Positions 25,600 to 32,376 of a DNA stretch of 39,366 nucleotides are shown here, piece by piece. Position 1 is the stretch's first letter. Each line of letters starts with the position of its first letter. The notes below the pieces were generated by a model. The model saw only the letters and a program-made list of their open reading frames with translations, was not told the origin of the DNA and ran no database searches. The stretch is from Pseudoxanthomonas sp. (GTDB lineage: Bacteria; Pseudomonadota; Gammaproteobacteria; Xanthomonadales; Xanthomonadaceae): positions 1 to 39,366 of the forward strand of contig NZ_JANJUE010000090.1 in assembly GCF_024710765.1 (NCBI RefSeq), written 5' to 3'. The position numbers were made by a program, and so were the translations under genes.

Positions 25600-26327
25600 C
25601 GTCCACCTCCAACGCACGGCGGCGTCGAATCCGCGGTTTCCGGCAGCAGGGTCAGGGTGATGGGCTGCGGCAGATCCTCCGGCAAGCCCGGCAGCGACCG
25701 CCCCGCCACGCGCGCAAGGATGGCGCGATCGCGCAAGGCATCGCCGCTGGACGCCTGCAGTTCCGCCTCGCCGATGCGGCCCCGCGCGTCCACGCGGAAC
25801 CGGATCATGGCGCGATAGCCGCCCGGACGCGTCAATGGATCGGCGCACAAGGCGTCCTCCAACCCGCGTTGGAGCATCCTCGCGGCGCGCTGTCGGGAAC
25901 GATCGCCGCCCCTGCGGGGTACTTCATTCACGGGCGGCGCGGGCATGGCGGAATCCACCGGCACCATCATCAGGGTGAAGGCGTCATCGCCCACGAAACG
26001 CGGCGCCAATCCGGTACCCGCCAGCATCCGCCGCAACGCGTCCTCGTCACTGAAGCGCCCGCGCACCGCCGTCGAACGCAGTCCGGCGAGCGTGGGCGCA
26101 TCGACCAGCACCGCCAATCCGGTCAGCTGGCCATACGCCTGCAAGGCCCGCTCCAGCGGCTGCGCGGGCAGATCGAACCAGCGCCGCGAATCCGAATCTC
26201 CGGCGTGGACGGCGAACGGCGACAGCAACGCCGCCAACAGCATCGCGAACTTCGGCAGCCTTCGATGCCGGTTCGCCTCGCGGCGCGGTTCCAGAGGGGC
26301 AGCGGTCGTCCCGCAAATGACTGTCAT
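25596..26327 (-). CDS. Periplasmic STN-domain protein with TonB-like C-terminal domain (VreA-like signal receptor)
   Basis: About 243 residues. A signal peptide ends near 42 (FAMLLAALLSPFAVHA). The STN (secretin/TonB short N-terminal) domain spans about 49-120 (WFDLPAQPLERALQAYGQLT, LAVLVDAPTLAGLRSTAVRG, DALRRMLAGTGLAPRF). The C-terminal part, about 152-230, resembles a TonB C-terminal domain (YRAMIRFRVDARGRIGEAEL, then ALRDRAILARVAGRSLPGLP). In ordinary surface signalling the STN domain belongs to a TonB-dependent receptor; here there is no barrel, as in VreA of P. aeruginosa. It should contact the FecR-like protein in the periplasm and pass on a signal. The start is uncertain: ATG 26243 would give a shorter signal peptide with a better ribosome site. 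It ends in ATGA overlap with the sigma gene. Confidence 0.78.
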   Translation of the reverse strand: MTVICGTTAAPLEPRREANRHRRLPKFAMLLAALLSPFAVHAGDSDSRRWFDLPAQPLERALQAYGQLTGLAVLVDAPTLAGLRSTAVRGRFSDEDALRRMLAGTGLAPRFVGDDAFTLMMVPVDSAMPAPPVNEVPRRGGDRSRQRAARMLQRGLEDALCADPLTRPGGYRAMIRFRVDARGRIGEAELQASSGDALRDRAILARVAGRSLPGLPEDLPQPITLTLLPETADSTPPCVGGGR

Positions 26328-26408
26328 CAAACTGCAGGCGGAACGCGCCAGTATCGATACGCCGGGCACGGCACACTATTCGGCCATCGTTGCAGTCCGG
26401 TGACATCC

Positions 26409-26795
26409 ATGCCACGAACCTTTCTCCTCGCCACGATGCTCTGGATGATGGCCGGCGGCATCGCGTCCGCCGCCGAACCGGCAACGGCGACGCCGTCCGT
26501 CGCCACGGCAATGAAGGGCGAGCCGAAGGAAAGCGCGCAATGCGTCGACGTCCAGGTCAACGGCGAGCGCGTGCCCGATTACGCCTGTCTCGGCCAGTTA
26601 ATGCGCACGACGCCGGCGACCACGCCGCCTCCGGCGTCCCCGGGTTCCGAACGCATCGCGCGACGCCCGCCCACCGGACTCGGCCTGGCGCATCGCGCCG
26701 CCACCCAGCAGCGCATGGGCAATGCCTTCGGCGTCTCCACCCGCCCGCAGCGCCCGCCGCCGCCTCCGCCGCCGCCCGTGATTCCGGGGCGTTGA
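26409..26795 (+). CDS. Small secreted Pro-rich protein, unknown function
   Basis: A 128-residue protein. Residues 1-21 are a signal peptide (FLLATMLWMMAGGIASA). A short conserved-looking core at about 44-66 (CVDVQVNGERVPDYACLGQL) carries two cysteines that could form a disulfide. The C-terminal half is basic and ends in [14 protein letters not shown]-like polyproline. GGTGAC precedes the ATG by about eight bases. It is divergent from the STN-sigma-FecR operon across 81 bases and convergent with the next gene (15 bases between stops). I do not recognise a named family. Its position suggests involvement in the surface-signalling system. The polyproline tail could bind a TonB- or SH3-like partner, but that is speculation. 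Confidence 0.65.
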   Translation: MPRTFLLATMLWMMAGGIASAAEPATATPSVATAMKGEPKESAQCVDVQVNGERVPDYACLGQLMRTTPATTPPPASPGSERIARRPPTGLGLAHRAATQQRMGNAFGVSTRPQRPPPPPPPPVIPGR

Positions 26796-26810
26796 TCGCA
26801 ACCACCGCGT

Positions 26811-27245
26811 TCACTCCGTCGTGCGGGCATCCGTGGCCGTCGCGGCCGCGTCGCCTTCGACCTCGCGGAGCGACAGGCCCAGCACCAGCGGCTGGCGCAT
26901 GTCCGCAGGCGGCCGCGCAAGGCGGGTGCTGCGCAGCAGCGTCGCGAGCGCCGCATCGGCGTCGGTATCGCCCAGCGAGGCGAACTCGCTGCGCTCGATC
27001 GCGCCGCCAGCATCGATCCAGAGCTTCACCACGACGGGATCCTGGCGTTGCGACCGCGTCGCCGAACGTTCCATCCAGCCATGCAGCTCCGCGACCGTCG
27101 CGCTTCCGTCCGCCAGTCGCTGCTGCAATGTTTCACCAGCCTGCCGCGCGTAGGCCAGCCAGTGCGCGGGAACTTCCGCCGCCGCGGCGGTCGCCGCCAC
27201 CAGCACGCCCCACGCCATCGCCGCGGCCAGCCATCGGCGCAACAT
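26811..27245 (-). CDS. Small exported protein with TonB-C-terminal-like domain
   Basis: A 144-residue protein. Residues 1-23 are a signal peptide (WLAAAMAWGVLVAATAAAA). The mature part begins with a helical segment (LAYARQAGETLQQRL) and then VVVKLWIDAGGAIERSEF, DTDADAALATLLRSTRLARP and QPLVLGLSLREVE. This is the strand-helix-strand pattern of a TonB C-terminal domain, without membrane anchor or Pro-rich linker. The same pattern occurs in TonB (5500-6183) and in the STN protein (25596-26327). GGTGG sits seven bases before the ATG. An upstream ATG at 27299 would spoil the signal peptide. A much longer open frame on this strand extends to 29177 but is antisense to the GMC gene and is not coding. 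Function is unknown; it may bind the same partners as TonB. Confidence 0.65.
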   Translation of the reverse strand: MLRRWLAAAMAWGVLVAATAAAAEVPAHWLAYARQAGETLQQRLADGSATVAELHGWMERSATRSQRQDPVVVKLWIDAGGAIERSEFASLGDTDADAALATLLRSTRLARPPADMRQPLVLGLSLREVEGDAAATATDARTTE

Positions 27246-27497
27246 GCCAATGCCACCGCGACCTGATCCATGCCTGTTCTCGATGCCGGAATCCTTCATC
27301 GCCGTCTGCCGTTGCCAAACCGGCGGAATATGCGCCACGAAGATGACAATCCGGTGGCGTCCGGCCGGTCGTCGCGGCGGCATGGCCGGCTCCCGCCGCG
27401 GCTTGCGTAGCTTCTTCCTGTGCGGCCCGGACCGCGGGCCGGGTGAGGCAGTCCCGATGAGGAAGCCAACCTGTGATCGCATGGAAGGAACGTCGGC
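27246..27497. other. 252-bp divergent intergenic region
   Basis: No gene is seen. It separates the minus-strand TonB-C-like gene from the plus-strand GMC gene and must hold promoters for both. A hairpin CGGCCCG/CGGGCCG with a 5-base loop lies at 27423-27441, about 57 bases before the GMC start. GGAAGGA, a strong ribosome site, precedes that ATG by eight bases. Confidence 0.5.
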
Positions 27498-29153
27498 ATG
27501 TTGATTGACTATCGACACGCTTCCGCCCCCGATGACTTCGACGCCCATCTGTGCATCGTGGGCGCCGGTCCGGCGGGGATCGCGATCGCACGCCAGTTCC
27601 TGGGCACGGCGCTGCGCGTCTGCCTGCTGGAGGGCGGCGGGCTCTCGGGCGATGCCGACAACCAGTCGCTCTATGCCGGTGAATCGATCGGCGTCCCGGC
27701 ACTGGATCCCGCCGCCAGCCGCCTGCGCGCCTTCGGCGGGAGCACCAACGTCTGGGGAGGCGGCTGCATACCGCTGGGGCGCATGGATCTGGCGCCGCGC
27801 GACTGGGTGCCCTACAGCGGCTGGCCGATCTCCTATGCGGAACTGGAGCCCTACTACGCGCGCGCCCGCGATCTGTTCGCGATCGACGAGCACGAATTCG
27901 AGGCCGGTGGTTTCCTGACGCCGCCGGCACGGCAGCCCCCTGCGTTCGATCCGCGGCACCTGGTCAACCGGAATTTCGTGCTGAGCCCGGTGTTCTTCGG
28001 CTCCACCTATCGTGCGGAACTGGAGCGCGCGCCGAACATCCAGGTGGTCCTGCACGCCAACGTGCTGGAGCTGCAGGCCGACGCGCAGGGAGAACACGTG
28101 CAGCGGGCGCGCATCGGAACCTTGCAGGGCCGGCGTGGCCACGTTCGCGCGCATCGCTATGTGCTGGCCTGCGGCGGCATCGAGAACGCGCGCCTGCTGC
28201 TGCTTTCGAACTCGTCGGTACCGCAGGGCCTCGGCAATCGCCAGGACCTGGTGGGCCGCTATTTCATGGATCATCCGCGCGGGCGACTGGGCACCCTGCA
28301 GGCACGCGCGGTCACCCCGATCACCCGTCCCTATGACCGTTCTGGCGGCAAGGGCAGCGCGCCCGCCTTCCCGGAGCTGTGCCTGTCCGATGACGCGATG
28401 CGCGCGCATCGGCTGCTGGCCGGGCGCGTACGGCCGGTCGCCGTGGAGGGACCGGTGCCGCGTGGCATACACGCCGCGCGACGGCTGCGCTCGGCGCTGC
28501 GCAGGCCGCGCCCCGATGAAGGCCGTTCGCTGGAAGGACAGATGTCGCAGGCCCTGAGCTTCAACGCGCCGTCGGGGGATTCCACGCCCGACCGCGAGAA
28601 CATCGCCCGGCTCGCGCTGGCCCTGGCGCCCGGCGTCGGTGATCTGGCGCGCGGCGTGCTCAACAAGCTCGCCGACCGTCCGGTGGTGCGCCCGGATCAT
28701 GTCGATGTGATCGGCTACTTCGAGCAGGCGCCCAATCCGGAAAGCCGCGTGCACCTGGGCGAAGAACGGGACGCGCTGGGGCAGCGGCGCGTCTGCATCA
28801 ATTGGCGGCTCACGTCGCTGGACTGGCACACCTACCGGACCGCCGCGCACCTGTTCGGCGGCGAACTGTCGCGTGCAGGCGGCGGCGGAAGCTTCCAGGT
28901 CGAAGCCTGGCTGCGGGATGGCGGCACGCCGCAATTGCAGGGCACCGCCCACCACATGGGGACCACGCGGATGGCCGATGACCCCACCGAAGGCGTGGTC
29001 GACCGCAACCTGCGTGTCCATGGCATGGACAACCTGCATGTCGCGGGCAGCTCGGTGTTTCCGACCGGCGGCTGGGCATTCCCCACCTTCACCCTGGTCG
29101 CCCTCAGCATGCGCCTGGCCGAGCACCTGCGTGACTGCCTGTACCTGCTCTAG
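27498..29153 (+). CDS. GMC-family FAD-dependent oxidoreductase with altered active-site Asn
   Basis: A 551-residue flavoprotein. The N-terminal dinucleotide-binding motif CIVGAGPAGIAIARQF with acidic LLEGGG partner (about 19-48) binds FAD. FGGSTNVWGGGC near 80 is the flavin-contact loop of this family. ACGGIENARLLLLS (about 225) is also typical. The C-terminal GMC domain has HHMGTTRM (about 490), supplying the catalytic His, and VDRNLRVHGMDNLHVAGSSV. The family normally has Asn or His in GG-x-A-N-P-T; here it reads GGWAFPTFT, with Phe in that place. The protein has no signal peptide or membrane helix. Family members oxidise alcohols, sugars or sterols; the substrate here is unknown. It is convergent with the barrel gene 29184-30533 and is not in an obvious operon. 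Confidence 0.88.
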   Translation: MLIDYRHASAPDDFDAHLCIVGAGPAGIAIARQFLGTALRVCLLEGGGLSGDADNQSLYAGESIGVPALDPAASRLRAFGGSTNVWGGGCIPLGRMDLAPRDWVPYSGWPISYAELEPYYARARDLFAIDEHEFEAGGFLTPPARQPPAFDPRHLVNRNFVLSPVFFGSTYRAELERAPNIQVVLHANVLELQADAQGEHVQRARIGTLQGRRGHVRAHRYVLACGGIENARLLLLSNSSVPQGLGNRQDLVGRYFMDHPRGRLGTLQARAVTPITRPYDRSGGKGSAPAFPELCLSDDAMRAHRLLAGRVRPVAVEGPVPRGIHAARRLRSALRRPRPDEGRSLEGQMSQALSFNAPSGDSTPDRENIARLALALAPGVGDLARGVLNKLADRPVVRPDHVDVIGYFEQAPNPESRVHLGEERDALGQRRVCINWRLTSLDWHTYRTAAHLFGGELSRAGGGGSFQVEAWLRDGGTPQLQGTAHHMGTTRMADDPTEGVVDRNLRVHGMDNLHVAGSSVFPTGGWAFPTFTLVALSMRLAEHLRDCLYLL

Positions 29154-29154
29154 C

Positions 29155-29170
29155 CCGCCGGTCACGGCGG
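29155..29170. terminator. Small hairpin between convergent genes
   Basis: CCGCCG GTCA CGGCGG between the GMC stop codon and the end of the barrel gene. Six GC pairs with no T-run on either side; it could act weakly in both directions. Confidence 0.25.
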
Positions 29171-29183
29171 CCTGCATGCGTAT

Positions 29184-30533
29184 TCAGAAGGTGATCGGCA
29201 CCCGCGCGGTGAACGTCACGTCAGGCGTATCGCGGGTGAGCCCGGCGCCCAGCGCCACGTTGAGCGAGACACGATCGTTGAAACGGTAGGTACCGCCCAG
29301 CAGCAAGGTCGCCAGGGTCACCCGCACCGCACCGGCTACGTCCTGCCCGTTCTGCTGCGTCTTGCCGACCACGTTCATGTCGTAGCCGATGCTGATGGCG
29401 GCCTTCTCGTTCAGCGCCAGGCCCATGCCCAGGTTGAAGCCGATGATGTCGCCGGCCTCGATGTCGCCCAGCGACTCGCGCTTGCCGTCCACCAGCAGGC
29501 GCGACACGTTGCGGCGCTTGAAGTTGTGCAGGTAGCTCAGGCTGCCGAAGAACACCACCGGGTCGGAGGGATACAGCCAGGTCACGCCGGGCTGCAACGC
29601 CTCGAATCCGGATCCGGTCGGCAGGTCCAGCGGCAGGCCGGTGCCGGTGGTATTGGCGACGCAGCGGGTCACGCAGTCGGTGACCACGTCGAACAGGTCT
29701 TTGCCGGTCCGGCTCTTGTAGCGCAGCCAGCCGATGTAGAACGCCTTGTCGGGCCCGCCCTGGTTGATCTGGTAGCGCGCGGTCAGCTCGACATCGCCGA
29801 TGCCGTTGCCACTGGCGTTGAACACGCGGTCCTGCGCGGAACCGGTGAAGATCTCGCGGCTGACCGTATCGCCGTTGATGTACACGTACGGCAGCTTGGC
29901 CTCCAGTTCGAAGCGCCGGTTGATGCCATAGCGTCCGGTCAGCGTGGCGACTGCGGTGGTGGTCTTGACCTGGCGCACATCGATCAGGCCGATCAGGATG
30001 GCGGGGATCACGGTGTAACCGACCAGCGCGACGCGATCGTTCGCCGAGTAGCCGTACTGCAGGGAGGGTTCCAGCACGAGCTTCCCGGGCGGCGTCAACA
30101 CGCCGGGCTGGTCGAAAATCTGCGCCACTTCCGGCGGGCGCGAATCCGATTCAGGCGCCTGCCCCACCGGTTGCGCGGCAGGTCGCGCCGGCGGCGTGGC
30201 CTGCGTCGGCGCGCTCTGCGCGGCGAGTACCGGCGCCTGGCCGAGCACCGGCATCACCGCCGGCGCGTGTGCGCCGCGCGCGCGGGCGTTGGCCAGGACC
30301 TCCTCGTTGAGTGCGGACTGCAACCGCGACAGCGCCTGTTGTTGCTGCTCCAGTGATTGCCGGGTGTATTCGAGTTGGCGGGTCTGCTCGTTGATCTGCC
30401 GCTGCAGGGCGTCCAGGCGATCCTCGTCGGCGGCGGATACAGGCGACGCCTGCTGGGCCCACGCGGGGTTCGCGGACAACAGGCCGGCGGCGAGCGGCAA
30501 CGGCAGCAGGCGCGAGAGCGACATCCTTTTCAT
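29184..30533 (-). CDS. Outer-membrane beta-barrel protein with N-terminal coiled coil (FapF-like export channel)
   Basis: A 449-residue outer-membrane protein. Residues 1-27 are a signal peptide (LLPLPLAAGLLSANPAWAQ). About 36-80 form a coiled coil rich in Gln and Leu (DEDRLDALQRQINEQTRQLE, LEQQQQALSRLQSALNEEV). An Ala/Pro linker spans about 85-135. The barrel follows from about 140 (LVLEPSLQYGYSANDRVALV, YGINRRFELEAKLPYVYING, VVFFGSLSYLHNFKRRNVS) and ends VTFTARVPITF with terminal Phe. This is the architecture of FapF, the trimeric channel that exports Fap amyloid subunits in Pseudomonas. It is the last gene of the five-gene minus-strand operon, 27 bases after the previous one, with CGGAG ten bases before ATG. 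Similarity to FapF is by architecture and context, not by alignment. Confidence 0.78.
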   Translation of the reverse strand: MKRMSLSRLLPLPLAAGLLSANPAWAQQASPVSAADEDRLDALQRQINEQTRQLEYTRQSLEQQQQALSRLQSALNEEVLANARARGAHAPAVMPVLGQAPVLAAQSAPTQATPPARPAAQPVGQAPESDSRPPEVAQIFDQPGVLTPPGKLVLEPSLQYGYSANDRVALVGYTVIPAILIGLIDVRQVKTTTAVATLTGRYGINRRFELEAKLPYVYINGDTVSREIFTGSAQDRVFNASGNGIGDVELTARYQINQGGPDKAFYIGWLRYKSRTGKDLFDVVTDCVTRCVANTTGTGLPLDLPTGSGFEALQPGVTWLYPSDPVVFFGSLSYLHNFKRRNVSRLLVDGKRESLGDIEAGDIIGFNLGMGLALNEKAAISIGYDMNVVGKTQQNGQDVAGAVRVTLATLLLGGTYRFNDRVSLNVALGAGLTRDTPDVTFTARVPITF

Positions 30534-30560
30534 CGGGTTGTCTCCGTGGGAAAGAGCGGA

Positions 30561-31070
30561 TCAACGGGTACCGGCCGAACCGATCAGCGCATCCTGCAGG
30601 GCGCCGCCGGCATTGAGTCCCTGGAAACCACCCAGCACGTGGCTGTCAACTTCCAGGCGGGTGATGGTGGTGATGTTCTGGTTGTCGAGCGTGTTCTGGA
30701 TCACCACGCCCCCGGGCAACCTCACCGGATCGAAGCGGTTGCCGTCGCCGCGCTGGACCACGATGCCCCGGTTGAACTCGCCAAGCGCGCGCGCCTCTTC
30801 CGCGGTCAGCCGCGACAGATCCGCGACCCGCACCGATGTGCTCGCAGCCAGTTCGCCGTTGATGAACACCATCCGTTCGATGCCGAACGACAGCATCGCG
30901 CCGGACGGCAACTGGAAGCCGCCGCGCATCGTGTCCAGCCGGGCCGGATCGATCGGCGTCCATTCCGCCCCCAGGCCGTCTCCATCATCACCGGAAGCCG
31001 GCAGCGGGATGGCGGCAGCGGTGACCAGGCTGAAGAACGCGCCCAGGCAGATTGTCATTTGCCGGTTCAT
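30561..31070 (-). CDS. Secreted protein with double-glycine motif, possible amyloid-like minor component (FapE-like position)
   Basis: A 169-residue exported protein. A signal peptide spans about 1-27 (MTICLGAFFSLVTAAAIPLPASG). At 41-51 is DPARLDTMRGG, followed by FQLPSGAMLSFGIERMVFIN. Leu at -7, Met at -4 and Gly-Gly fit a C39 peptidase site, with cleavage expected after Gly51. The C-terminal third has VVIQNTLDNQNITTITRLEV, an Asn/Gln/Thr-rich strand motif also seen in the two other secreted proteins of this operon. The ATG follows the peptidase stop codon by one base (TGACATG), so expression is coupled. I recognise the RGGF...SFGI.R..F.NGEL shape from proteobacterial proteins next to C39 peptidases, but no function is assigned. 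By position it matches fapE, though it has no CxxC. Confidence 0.72.
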   Translation of the reverse strand: MNRQMTICLGAFFSLVTAAAIPLPASGDDGDGLGAEWTPIDPARLDTMRGGFQLPSGAMLSFGIERMVFINGELAASTSVRVADLSRLTAEEARALGEFNRGIVVQRGDGNRFDPVRLPGGVVIQNTLDNQNITTITRLEVDSHVLGGFQGLNAGGALQDALIGSAGTR

Positions 31071-31071
31071 G

Positions 31072-31764
31072 TCAGATATCCCCCGGGCCGCGTCGCGGCA
31101 CCGCGATGTTGCGCAGGCCATCGCGATGCAGGCCGACATCCAGCGGCGCGGGCGGCGCGGTGCGCCAGTCCCGTGGCTGGTTGAAACGCGCCTGGCCGCG
31201 ACGGTTGTGGATGACGAACAGCACCCGGTTGTCCCATAGCGCCTCGAAGCGCGACTTCGGCATCGCGCGGGTACCGCGCGCCGGATCTCCCAATAACACC
31301 CGGCCGTTCTTGAGTCCCTTGACCACCACGAAATGGCGGTAGCCACGGTCGTTGAGCAGCACGATCGCCGGCACGCCCTCTTCCTGCAGTTTTTCCAGCG
31401 GCAGTTCGAAGCCGTCGGCTTCGAAGCCCTGGGATTGCAGGTAGCGGCGCATGTCCAGCAGCGAAAAGCCTTCCTTGCGGATCCGTGCCTGATCGCCGTA
31501 GGTGTACATCCGCACGAACACGTCCTGCTCGCTGACCGGATGCCCGTACTGGAACGTCAACAGGGTCGCGGTCGCCGCCGATCCGCAACTGAAGTCGAAC
31601 TGCTGCGGGATGGTGGTGCGGAAACGGGCTTCCTTCAGGCTGGTCACCCGCACCTGGTACGCGCCGCTGGCGGGCACCCGCAGATCCATGTCCGCCGCGG
31701 CGGCGTTCATGGTGGCGCACGCCAGCATGATCGTTCCCGCCACGGCGGCACGGGCGGATCTCAT
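31072..31764 (-). CDS. Periplasmic C39-family cysteine peptidase (FapD-like)
   Basis: A 230-residue protein. A signal peptide spans about 1-24 (AAVAGTIMLACATMNAAAA). The C39 core holds QQFDFSCGSAATATLL (oxyanion Gln near 55, nucleophile Cys60), GYRHFVVVKGL (His144) and VLLGDPARG (Asp160), a complete catalytic set. There is no ABC-transporter part, so it acts alone after Sec export, like FapD. The start overlaps the previous stop codon as ATGA and the next gene follows by one base. Expected role: processing secreted subunits of this operon in the periplasm, probably after the Gly-Gly motifs in its two neighbours. The C-terminal tail (about 190-230) beyond the peptidase fold is Arg/Pro-rich and of unknown use. 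Confidence 0.85.
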   Translation of the reverse strand: MRSARAAVAGTIMLACATMNAAAADMDLRVPASGAYQVRVTSLKEARFRTTIPQQFDFSCGSAATATLLTFQYGHPVSEQDVFVRMYTYGDQARIRKEGFSLLDMRRYLQSQGFEADGFELPLEKLQEEGVPAIVLLNDRGYRHFVVVKGLKNGRVLLGDPARGTRAMPKSRFEALWDNRVLFVIHNRRGQARFNQPRDWRTAPPAPLDVGLHRDGLRNIAVPRRGPGDI

Positions 31765-32237
31765 CGTGCCGGATCCGCGAAGTTCACGGTCACCACCATC
31801 GCGTTCTGGATGAGCACGTTGGTGCCGGTGTTCTGGATGACCGTGTTGATGCCGTTGGCATTGTCGAAGGCGCCCTGGTTGATGGTGTTGCTGCCGCTGA
31901 TGATGCGGTCGGCGGTGTTGCCATCGACGGTGCCGTCGACATCGATGATCACGGCGCTGCCGTGGTCATCCTCGCCGCCGCGCATGCCGGCCAGCCGCGC
32001 CACGTCCACCGGCGCGCCGATTTCGAGCACGCTGCGTTCGCGGACCTGCAACCAGCCTTGCGGCACGTCGGCCCGAATCGGCACCGACAGGGCCGACTCC
32101 GCGCCGGCGCCCGTCATGGGCGCCGGTGATGCCGCCGGCTCGCCCGCGAGGGCCACGCCCGCACCGGCGCACCACAACGCGAACACCCTCCAGGACGCGG
32201 CCTGGAAATGCCGCGCGAAACGATAACGGGGATGCAT
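31761..32237 (-). CDS. Secreted protein with double-glycine motif and Asn-rich amyloid-like C-terminus
   Basis: A 158-residue exported protein. The ATG at 32237 is preferred over 32243 because GGGAG lies seven bases upstream. The signal peptide ends near 31 (RVFALWCAGAGVALA). At 78-88 is DVARLAGMRGG, nearly identical to the motif in the 30561-31070 product and expected to be cut by the C39 peptidase. The C-terminal 45 residues (SGSNTINQGAFDNANGI, then NTVIQNTGTNVLIQNAMVV) are Asn-rich alternating strands typical of amyloid or beta-helical subunits. The stop codon overlaps the peptidase start (ATGA). By position and composition it may be a minor subunit or nucleator, comparable with FapA/FapB, though sequence identity is not evident. 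Confidence 0.72.
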   Translation of the reverse strand: MHPRYRFARHFQAASWRVFALWCAGAGVALAGEPAASPAPMTGAGAESALSVPIRADVPQGWLQVRERSVLEIGAPVDVARLAGMRGGEDDHGSAVIIDVDGTVDGNTADRIISGSNTINQGAFDNANGINTVIQNTGTNVLIQNAMVVTVNFADPAR

Positions 32238-32294
32238 GGTCATTCTCCCTTGCCATGCGTTCCGTCCTGGCACGTCGCGCCACGCGCCCCCTGT

Positions 32295-32322
32295 CGATCC
32301 CGCCGCGGGGGCGGCGGGATCG
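32295..32322 (-). terminator. Very strong hairpin downstream of the Gly-rich gene (partial terminator or mRNA stabiliser)
   Basis: Perfect 12-bp stem CGATCCCGCCGC/GCGGCGGGATCG with a four-base loop, in the 139-base gap after the first operon gene. No T-run follows. Such a hairpin can protect the upstream message and reduce read-through, giving more of the first product than of the later ones. Confidence 0.5.
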
Positions 32323-32338
32323 TCCTGCGCACGGCGCG

Positions 32339-32360
32339 CCGGATCGATGCAGCGATCCGG
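32339..32360 (-). repeat. Second stem-loop in the same gap
   Basis: Perfect 8-bp inverted repeat CCGGATCG/CGATCCGG with a 6-base loop, 16 bases past the Gly-rich gene stop codon and 16 bases before the 12-bp hairpin. Together they form a tandem-hairpin transcript end. Confidence 0.45.
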
Positions 32361-32376
32361 TGTGCCCGGGGAGCGC

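Noticed and set aside
27300-29177. Minus-strand upstream part of a 788-codon frame
   Set aside because: Antisense to the GMC gene. Only the last 144 codons (26811-27245) have a signal peptide and a coherent domain.
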